Shown: positions 1 to 6,886 of the stretch, one piece after another
Layout: the number at the start of each line of letters is the position of its first letter
Position numbering within the stretch: position 1 is the stretch's first letter
Source of the DNA: Pseudomonas sp.
GTDB taxonomy: Bacteria > Pseudomonadota > Gammaproteobacteria > Pseudomonadales > Pseudomonadaceae
DNA: 6,886 bases
Assembly (NCBI GenBank): GCA_026398835.1
Contig: JAPLSD010000374.1
Coordinates: forward strand, 1 to 6,886
Reading direction: 5' to 3'
Made by a program: the position numbers and the translations under genes
Notes under the pieces: generated by a model
The model's input: the letters and a program-made list of their open reading frames with translations, nothing else
Database searches by the model: none
Told to the model about the DNA's origin: nothing

Positions 1-160
1 AGTCGCGGGAAGCAGGTTCTCCGCATTTCTGCAGAACTTCGCCGGAACGATCTCCCACACTGATCAATTGACTGCCACAGCGCAGCGTATCGGCAGCTTG
101 AGCCTGGCTGGCAGCAACGGCCAATGCCAGGCTGAGCAAAAAGCGCGTTTGCAGGTTCAT
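1..160 (-). CDS. DUF2845-type small exported protein, 3' end outside the window
   Basis: The 53 complete residues visible begin MNLQTRFLLSLALAVAASQAQA. This is a typical Sec signal peptide: a short charged start, a hydrophobic core and an AxA cleavage site after about residue 22. The mature part begins ADTLRCGSQLISVGDRS and continues to LQKCGEPASRD. The opening LRCG...L...GD......KCGEP is how small DUF2845 family proteins of Pseudomonas begin; the two cysteines probably pair in the periplasm. The family has no established biochemical function. The ATG overlaps the stop of the upstream DUF748 gene in ATGA, so translation is probably coupled; a weak GGA lies about 7 bases before the start. The protein continues past base 1, so its full length is unknown. 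The gene call is firm; the family name rests on recognition of the pattern. Confidence 0.85.
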   Translation of the reverse strand, partial: MNLQTRFLLSLALAVAASQAQAADTLRCGSQLISVGDRSGEVLQKCGEPASRD

Positions 161-3087
161 TCGCTGTCCAGATGAAGCTGCGTGATCACCCGACCATCGC
201 TCTCTGCTTGCCCAAGATTAGCGTCGATGAAATAAACCCGATCGTCAGCCAGCTGTCCTTTATCCACCAGGAAGTCCTTGATGCTGCTGGCCCGATCTTG
301 TCCCAATTGACGTAGGAGCACGTCGCTTTCGCTCCAGAATTTGATCAGCCCTTCACGCAGTTTTGCTGTGCGTTCGTCGCGGCTCAGTTGTGCCCATTCG
401 GCGGGTGGCTGTGTTTTCAGGCGGGTGCGGTAGATGCCTTCGAGCAGTGGCGCCTTCTCGCTGTCTGGAACCTCTAACAGGGACGCTTGGGCAGGGACCT
501 TGTCACCGCGGCGCTGAAGCATTTTGTAGTAGTTGTACTGATACTCACGCTCGAGCCGCTGTTCGGCGATCGGTGGGCCGTCGCTGCTTTTTGCGCTGGT
601 GCCTTCAATCTCCAGTCGCAGGGCGGGACGCTCTTTGAGAGCCTTCGCCAGTTTGATCAACGTCGATTCGGAGTCTTTATTCAGGTCACTGGAGCCTGGC
701 GCGAACGACACGTTGCCAAGGTCTTCAGAGCCGCCACCGCTGACCAGCCCGCCAATGAACTTGAAGGGCGCTTCAGCCGCACGCAGCACCAGATTGCGCA
801 GGGTCTGCCAGATGATCGGCATCACGCTGAACTGTGGATTATTCAAGTCGCCGGAGATCGGAAGCTCGATGGAGATTTTGCCATCCGAGTCTTTGAGCAG
901 TGCGATCGCCAGGCGAATCGGCAGGTCCACGGCATCGGGGCTGTCGACTTTTTCCCCCAGTTGCAGTTGCTCGACCACCATTTTGTTCTCGGCTTTCAAC
1001 TGGCCCTTGGTGATCATGTAATGCAGGTCAAGATTGAGCCGGCCTTTACGAATGCGGTAGCCGGCAAACTTGCCTGAGTAGGGCGTCAGTGTGGTCAGCT
1101 CGACGCGTTTGAAGCTGGTGGCGATATCCAGCGCCGCCATTGGGTCGAACGGGTTCACGCTGCCTTTGATAATGACCGGTGCATAACGGTCGACTTTGCC
1201 CTTGATATCGACGCTGGCCGGTTTCGCCTGGCGGCTGTCGATGGTGCCGATCGATCCGTTGAGCTCTTGAACGGCGGTGGCGAAATTCGGCGTCAGGCTG
1301 AAGTCGGCGAAGTTGGCCGAGCCATCGTTGATAGCGATTGCGCCGATATGAATGCCCAGCGCTTTGTCTTTGCTGGCCACGGGTTTTGCAGCGGATTTTG
1401 CGCCGCTGTCGGCCGCCTGCGGGATCAGCAGGTCATCAATGTTGGTGGTGCGGTCTTCGTTGATCATAAAGCGCACGTACGGCTGCAATAGGTTGACCTT
1501 GGTGATCGACAGGCTGTCGCCATGTTGATAATTCAACCCTTCGAGCACCAATTGCTGCCACTTGAGGAAGTCGCGGGTCTTCAAGGTGTCCAAGGTGTGC
1601 AGTTGATCGACCTGGGCCCGACCGGTGATATTGAACGCCAGCGGCTCAGTGCTTTTAAGGTCGACCGCCAGATCACTGCCGAGCATGCCGCTGCGCAGTT
1701 CCAGGCGAATGAACGGACTGATATAGGACTGGGCGATGCGCAAGTCGATGTCTTTGGTCTGCACCTGCAGTTTGGCTCTGACTGGTTTCAGATTGACTTC
1801 GCCGCTTGCCTGGATCTTGCCTTGCTTGCCCAGCCCGGTATCGAGCTTGAGGGTGAAAGGCGATTGATTGAGGCTGTCGAAGTTTTGCAGGTCCAGGTTC
1901 AGCGGGCCGAGTTCCAGCGCCACTGCCGGTTGCGCCTGGCGGTCTGCCAAATGGACTTGGTAATCGCGCAGTTGCATGTCCTTCACCAGCACTTGCCAGG
2001 GTTTGCTTGGGGCTGTCGGTTCTGGTTTGGGCGAGCCAGCGGCTGGAGCGGTTTCCGGCGTGGGTTTGGCCGGTTGGCTGGCGAATAGCTTCTGCCAGTC
2101 GAGCTGACCATCGGCTTCGCGAGCGGCCCAGGTTTCCAGTTTCTGACTGCGGATCTTGCCGACCACCACTTGCTGCTTGGCCAGATCGACCGTGGTCTCG
2201 CTGACGTCTAGCCGTTCGAGACGTGCCAGCGGTCGACCATCCGGAGCCTTGATGGCGAACGGCGCGACGCTCAGCGAGGCGTTGCTCAGGAGCAGTTCGG
2301 TTTCTTTGGATAGGTTGAATTTGTAATCGGTACTCAGGTTCAGAATGCCGTTTTCCAGCACCAGCGGCACGACATCCCGCACGTAGGGCCACCAGGATTT
2401 CATCTGTCCGTTGGTGATTTTGACCTTACCTTCGGAGGCAATCGGCACTAGGCTGAAGTTGCCGGTCCAGTCGATTTTTCCGCCTCCCGGGCCAACAGCG
2501 ACCAGAGTCATGTCGGCATTGTCATCGGGCAGGGTGCTGAGGTTTTTCAGTTCGAGGTCGAGCTTGTCGTAAAGAAATTCGATGGGTTCGCTGGGACGCA
2601 GGTCCTGAAAGTGCACATAGCCACCGGCCAGCTTGATGCGTTCGATACGCAGCGGGAATGGTTTGGCGTCCGGGTTAGCGGGTGTCGGCTCGCTGGCTGG
2701 CAGCTTGAACAACCCAGGCAGGTTGAGTTTGCCGTCTTTGGCGAAGAGGATTTCGGTCTTGGGGTTGAGCAATTCGACATCGGCCAGATGCAGGGCACGA
2801 GTCCACAGGCTGTCGAGCTCCAGGTTGGCGTAAAGGCGCTCGAAGGCTACTTGCTCCTTGCCCGGCTCACCGATTTTCAACCCCCACAGGGTCAGTTCAA
2901 GGCTGAAGGGGTTGAGCTCGATCCGTTCGATTCGCGCCGGCACCGTTGCGTAGTTGGCCAATTGTTGATTAGCAACCCGCAAGGCGATGCCTGGCAATAT
3001 CAGAAACCCCAGCAAGCTATAAAGGGCGAGAGCGGTCAACAAGACGCCAATGGCGCGGATCAATCCTTTGGGCATGTGAGGCTTCAT
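157..3087 (-). CDS. DUF748 (AsmA-like) inner-membrane-anchored envelope protein with OmpA-like C-terminal end
   Basis: This 976-residue protein has one N-terminal hydrophobic segment (about residues 9-37, LIRAIGVLLTALALYSLLGF and following) that should anchor it in the inner membrane with the remainder in the periplasm. The body is beta-rich and AsmA-like. The DUF748 core is around residues 640-760 (KGSVNPFDP, then a ...LNLDLHY... stretch and LPISGDLNNPQFSV). Pro/Ala/Lys-rich linkers at about 131-144, 337-363 and 557-575 separate three similar modules. The end (VSFAPGSSDLNKDSE from residue 793, RASSIKDFLVDKG from 932) looks like an OmpA C-terminal fold split by an insertion. AsmA-like proteins are linked to outer-membrane lipid transport or assembly, but the role of this family is not established, so that is inference. 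The start is uncertain: ATG at 3087 has no good ribosome binding site, and Met5 at 3075 is possible. It is coupled to the downstream DUF2845 gene. Confidence 0.9.
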   Translation of the reverse strand: MKPHMPKGLIRAIGVLLTALALYSLLGFLILPGIALRVANQQLANYATVPARIERIELNPFSLELTLWGLKIGEPGKEQVAFERLYANLELDSLWTRALHLADVELLNPKTEILFAKDGKLNLPGLFKLPASEPTPANPDAKPFPLRIERIKLAGGYVHFQDLRPSEPIEFLYDKLDLELKNLSTLPDDNADMTLVAVGPGGGKIDWTGNFSLVPIASEGKVKITNGQMKSWWPYVRDVVPLVLENGILNLSTDYKFNLSKETELLLSNASLSVAPFAIKAPDGRPLARLERLDVSETTVDLAKQQVVVGKIRSQKLETWAAREADGQLDWQKLFASQPAKPTPETAPAAGSPKPEPTAPSKPWQVLVKDMQLRDYQVHLADRQAQPAVALELGPLNLDLQNFDSLNQSPFTLKLDTGLGKQGKIQASGEVNLKPVRAKLQVQTKDIDLRIAQSYISPFIRLELRSGMLGSDLAVDLKSTEPLAFNITGRAQVDQLHTLDTLKTRDFLKWQQLVLEGLNYQHGDSLSITKVNLLQPYVRFMINEDRTTNIDDLLIPQAADSGAKSAAKPVASKDKALGIHIGAIAINDGSANFADFSLTPNFATAVQELNGSIGTIDSRQAKPASVDIKGKVDRYAPVIIKGSVNPFDPMAALDIATSFKRVELTTLTPYSGKFAGYRIRKGRLNLDLHYMITKGQLKAENKMVVEQLQLGEKVDSPDAVDLPIRLAIALLKDSDGKISIELPISGDLNNPQFSVMPIIWQTLRNLVLRAAEAPFKFIGGLVSGGGSEDLGNVSFAPGSSDLNKDSESTLIKLAKALKERPALRLEIEGTSAKSSDGPPIAEQRLEREYQYNYYKMLQRRGDKVPAQASLLEVPDSEKAPLLEGIYRTRLKTQPPAEWAQLSRDERTAKLREGLIKFWSESDVLLRQLGQDRASSIKDFLVDKGQLADDRVYFIDANLGQAESDGRVITQLHLDSE

Positions 3088-3112
3088 CTATCTGATATCG
3101 GAAGTGCCTTGG

Positions 3113-3143
3113 AGTATGGCACGCGATTCCGGTTCCGAAGCAA
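3113..3143 (-). promoter_or_regulatory. Candidate extended -10 promoter for the DUF748 gene
   Basis: Read on the minus strand, the 86-base gap before the DUF748 gene contains TGCCATACT (3113-3121), a TGn extended -10 followed by CATACT. A weak -35-like TTGCTT (3138-3143) lies 19 bases further upstream, which is longer than ideal. The predicted transcript start is near 3106 and would give a leader of about 20 bases. The call is by eye, without a scored model. Confidence 0.45.
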
Positions 3144-3173
3144 TCGCCTTTATTCGCGTAGGACTTGTCTGGC

Positions 3174-4076
3174 TCAGAGTTGCAGGATCAAGGTTTTCAG
3201 TGGCGGTTGTTGATCCATGGACGGGAAATCACTGCCCGGAGTCAGCACCTGCCAGTCGCGCACCGGTCGCCCGGCCTTTTCGGCGCAGCGCAGAACCTGT
3301 TCACGCCAGTCGTCCATACTGACCTTTGCCAGATTGTTGCAGCAGATCAGTACGCCATTATCGGCGGTGGTCAGCAGGGCGGGTTTGAGCAGGCTCTGAT
3401 AGTCGCGCAGCAGGTCGACGGTACCGAAAGCACTTTTGGCCCAGGCAGGAGGGTCGAGCAGGACCAGGTCGTACTGGCGCTGTTCCAGGCGTGGGTAGCT
3501 CGGCAATTTGTGACGACGTTGAATGATTGGCAAACCGGCCAGTTGACGGATCGCCGCAAAATAGTCCGACTGGATGAACTGCATCTTCGGCAACTGCGGA
3601 TTGAGCTGGCCGTTCTCACGGCCGACCGCCAGATTGCCTTCGGCAAAGTCCAGATTGCACACTTCGCTGGCGCCGCCAGCGGCTGCGCTCAAGCCAACAC
3701 CGCAGGTGTACGCAAACAGGTTCAGCACGCTTTTACCGGCGCTATGGTCTTTGACCCAACCGCGAGCGTTGCGCAGGTCAAGAAACAGCAGTGGATCCTG
3801 CCCGGCGTGGCGACCCCGTACGCGATAGTTCAGACCCCATTCGTGGCCGATCATATCTTCCAGAGCCGCGTCTTCGGCACGGTAGACCGAGTCTTCCCGG
3901 TCAATGCGCGAATTGCCCCGGGAGCGGTCGTTGTAGACCAGCAGAGTGTTCAGGTCGAGGTGCTGATTGATGGCTTCATGCAGTTGCAGCAGCGCGTCGC
4001 GTTCCAGCGATAGCTCGGCGAGCAGGTCTTGGCGATGATCGAGGGCGGCGCGCAGCGCCTGATTCAAGGAAGACAT
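3174..4076 (-). CDS. Class I SAM-dependent methyltransferase, RlmI/RlmK-like (COG1092 type), probably RNA-modifying
   Basis: This is a complete 300-residue protein. A helical N-terminal stretch (1-45) leads into GQDPLLFLDLRNARGWV (92-108), which matches the G-FLD-R-NR element before the Rossmann fold in RlmI and RlmK. SAM-binding motif I is SVLNLFAYTCGVGLSAAAGGA (from 116), the acidic residue after strand 2 is D143, and motif IV is LLDPPAWAKS (206-215). The RlmI-type PUA domain is absent, so this is a catalytic unit alone. RlmI makes m5C and RlmK m7G in 23S rRNA; which base, if any, this enzyme modifies cannot be read from sequence. The SCS-like element expected after strand 5 of RlmI is CCNN here (245-248). 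The start is well supported: AAGG lies 8 bases before ATG, with an extended -10 promoter further upstream. Methyltransferase: near certain. RNA as substrate: inference. Confidence 0.9.
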   Translation of the reverse strand: MSSLNQALRAALDHRQDLLAELSLERDALLQLHEAINQHLDLNTLLVYNDRSRGNSRIDREDSVYRAEDAALEDMIGHEWGLNYRVRGRHAGQDPLLFLDLRNARGWVKDHSAGKSVLNLFAYTCGVGLSAAAGGASEVCNLDFAEGNLAVGRENGQLNPQLPKMQFIQSDYFAAIRQLAGLPIIQRRHKLPSYPRLEQRQYDLVLLDPPAWAKSAFGTVDLLRDYQSLLKPALLTTADNGVLICCNNLAKVSMDDWREQVLRCAEKAGRPVRDWQVLTPGSDFPSMDQQPPLKTLILQL

Positions 4077-4084
4077 GCTGGGCG

Positions 4085-4088
4085 CCTT
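4085..4088 (-). promoter_or_regulatory. Ribosome binding site of the methyltransferase gene
   Basis: Minus-strand AAGG stands 8 bases before the ATG at 4076. It fixes this start and is the clearest Shine-Dalgarno match among the gene starts in the window. Confidence 0.6.
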
Positions 4089-4108
4089 GCAGGGGAATTT
4101 GGCGCGAG

Positions 4109-4117
4109 AGTTTAACA
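4109..4117 (-). promoter_or_regulatory. Candidate extended -10 promoter for the methyltransferase gene
   Basis: On the minus strand the sequence reads TGTTAAACT: TGn followed by TAAACT, close to the sigma-70 -10 consensus. No good -35 is visible at 17-18 bases (CCAACG or TCCAAC), which is tolerable for an extended -10 element. The predicted start near 4102 gives a leader of about 25 bases that includes the AAGG ribosome binding site. It lies 27 bases past the hairpin at 4144-4176, consistent with a new transcription unit starting here. Confidence 0.5.
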
Positions 4118-4143
4118 GCTAAGGGCCGCTGCGTTGGATTCAC

Positions 4144-4176
4144 TGATCGTTCCCACGCAGAGCGTGGGAACGATCA
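4144..4176. repeat. Perfect 15-bp inverted repeat, Pseudomonas GTTCCCACGC-type intergenic palindrome
   Basis: The arms TGATCGTTCCCACGC (4144-4158) and GCGTGGGAACGATCA (4162-4176) are perfect reverse complements around a 3-base loop. The GTTCCCACGC / GCGTGGGAAC core is, from memory, a widespread intergenic element in P. fluorescens-group genomes. It begins 11 bases after the MpaB-like stop codon and precedes the methyltransferase promoter. Neither side carries a T-rich tail, so it is not a standard intrinsic terminator. As RNA it would fold very stably and could protect the 3' end of the MpaB-like message or cause pausing. The hairpin is certain; its function is inference. Confidence 0.85.
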
Positions 4177-4187
4177 ACAAGGGGGAG

Positions 4188-5060
4188 TCAGGTCAGCAAC
4201 CCCATGCGTCGTTTGGCACGCTGTACCGAGCCATTGCGTACCGCCCAGCGCAGCACCGGCGCACTACGGTTGACGCTGGCGCGGATCAATTGTCGTTGCA
4301 ACGGACCCTGGCTGACACCCAGCATGTCGCTGGCCCAGTCCGGTAACAAGTCGATACCGGCCTGCATCATCAGCGCCCCAAAGGGCTTGGCCATGCGGCT
4401 TGGTGAGGGAGCGGCCAGCAGCAGACGCAACACTTCACGGCTGCGCTCGTCACACAACAGTTGTGGGCGGATCCTTTCAAGGTAGTCGGCTATTTCCTGC
4501 CGTGAGCGCGGCACATCCCGGGCGCCTAGTCGCTCGGCGACCAGGGCGATTTCCGCGTAATAGCGATCCTGATCGGCCGGCGACAGGTTCGGGTTACGGT
4601 AACGCAGGTGGGAGGCGAGGAAGTTGCTGACCTCGGCCACATGCACCCAGGTCAGCAGATCCGGGTCGCTGGCCGCATAAGGCTGGCCATCGGGCGCGGT
4701 GCCGGTCACTTGCAGGTGAATGGTGCGAACCTTGTCGATCAGCCACTCGGCGTCCTGACGCGATCCAAAGGTGGTGCCGGAAATGAACTGTCCGGTACGA
4801 CGCAGCCGGCCGAGCATGTCTTCACGAAAATTTGAGTGATCCCAGACTCCGGCCAGCACTAGCGGATGCAGGGCTTGCTGCATTAGAGCGCTGATGCCGC
4901 CGATCAACATGCTGCTGAAGTCGCCATGTACTTGCCAACTGACCGAGTCCGGCCCGAACAGGCCGGGATCGCCCTTGGGGTTCTCCAGATCAAGCTTGCC
5001 GAGGGACAGGCCGCTCAGGCTCATGATCTGGGTTTCGATACGACTACGAATGAATTCCAT
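4188..5060 (-). CDS. Oxygenase MpaB family protein (DUF2236, rubber-oxygenase/latex-clearing-protein fold)
   Basis: The 290-residue protein has the ordered landmarks of the MpaB / Lcp catalytic domain family. These are GPDSVSWQVHGDFSSMLIGGISALMQQALHP (36-66), GRLRRTGQFISGTTFG (84-99), the VRTIHLQVTG helix (111-120) and DPDLLTWVHVA (132-142). In Lcp-type members a histidine in this helical core binds heme b; H115 and H140 are the candidates here. There is no signal peptide, so it is probably cytoplasmic, possibly membrane-associated through its hydrophobic segments. Family members include rubber oxygenase and the fungal MpaB that cleaves a prenyl chain; the substrate of the bacterial proteins is mostly unknown, so no reaction is assigned. 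The acs terminator stands 24 bases before the ATG and I see no clear promoter after it. A weak GAG precedes the start; Met13 is an alternative. Confidence 0.88.
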   Translation of the reverse strand: MEFIRSRIETQIMSLSGLSLGKLDLENPKGDPGLFGPDSVSWQVHGDFSSMLIGGISALMQQALHPLVLAGVWDHSNFREDMLGRLRRTGQFISGTTFGSRQDAEWLIDKVRTIHLQVTGTAPDGQPYAASDPDLLTWVHVAEVSNFLASHLRYRNPNLSPADQDRYYAEIALVAERLGARDVPRSRQEIADYLERIRPQLLCDERSREVLRLLLAAPSPSRMAKPFGALMMQAGIDLLPDWASDMLGVSQGPLQRQLIRASVNRSAPVLRWAVRNGSVQRAKRRMGLLT

Positions 5061-5083
5061 GACGGCTCGGTGGTTGCAGCGTT

Positions 5084-5108
5084 AAGCAAAGCGCGGCAAT
5101 GGCCGCGC
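5084..5108 (-). terminator. Intrinsic terminator downstream of acs
   Basis: Read on the minus strand, beginning 4 bases after the acs TAA, GCGCGGC (5102-5108) and GCCGCGC (5091-5097) form a perfect 7-bp all-GC stem with a 4-base CATT loop. TTTGCTT (5084-5090) follows as an imperfect T-rich tail. The position right after acs makes this its likely end; the short, interrupted tail suggests some readthrough into the MpaB-like gene. Confidence 0.75.
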
Positions 5109-5112
5109 AGGT

Positions 5113-6886
<1,774 letters not shown>

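Noticed and set aside
487..2088. Several plus-strand frames of 140-196 codons opposite the DUF748 gene, and a 239-codon minus-strand frame at 1673-2392 in another phase.
   Set aside because: Their translations are rich in Arg, Gln and Ala with no domain pattern, and all lie inside a 976-codon frame with coherent domain structure.
3117..3137. TGGCAC on the plus strand, resembling the -24 element of a sigma-54 promoter.
   Set aside because: The matching -12 TTGC element is absent at the right spacing, and no plus-strand gene lies downstream.
3123..3147. GCGATT / AATCGC inverted repeat downstream of the methyltransferase gene, considered as its terminator.
   Set aside because: The stem is only 6 bp with a 13-base loop, has no T tract and overlaps the candidate -35 of the next gene.
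3165..4013. A 282-codon open frame on the plus strand opposite the methyltransferase gene.
   Set aside because: It is fully antisense to a gene with clear SAM-binding motifs and a good ribosome binding site. Long antisense frames are expected in GC-rich Pseudomonas genes, and its translation resembles no family.

Overview
The window reads as an ordinary chromosomal segment of a Pseudomonas, most likely from the P. fluorescens group. That placement is inferred from the high-GC codon use, the recognisable Pseudomonas-type proteins and a hairpin built on the GTTCCCACGC / GCGTGGGAAC palindrome, which is common between genes in that group. No database search was possible. I see no insertion sequence, phage gene, tRNA, rRNA or CRISPR array, and no obvious shift in base composition that would suggest transfer.

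All five genes lie on the minus strand, so transcription runs from high to low coordinates. From the right edge they are: (1) a 5'-truncated acetyl-CoA synthetase gene (5113-6886), followed by a clear intrinsic terminator (5084-5108); (2) an MpaB/rubber-oxygenase-family (DUF2236) protein (4188-5060); (3) a 33-base perfect hairpin (4144-4176), then an extended -10 promoter and a good ribosome binding site for a stand-alone RlmI/RlmK-like methyltransferase (3174-4076); (4) a second candidate promoter (3113-3143), then a 976-residue membrane-anchored DUF748/AsmA-like protein (157-3087); (5) the 5' part of a small exported DUF2845-type protein (1-160), whose ATG overlaps the DUF748 stop codon in ATGA. 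No gap between genes exceeds 111 bases.

The genes do not form one pathway. Acs makes acetyl-CoA from acetate in the cytoplasm. The methyltransferase probably modifies RNA. The DUF748 and DUF2845 proteins form a translationally coupled envelope pair. The MpaB-like gene is an oxygenase-family protein of unknown substrate with no visible promoter of its own. I found no convincing new biological system. The points most worth a second look are a threefold internal repeat and an apparently split OmpA-like C-terminus in the DUF748 protein, the coupling of that gene to the DUF2845 gene, and the unusual CCNN motif in the methyltransferase.
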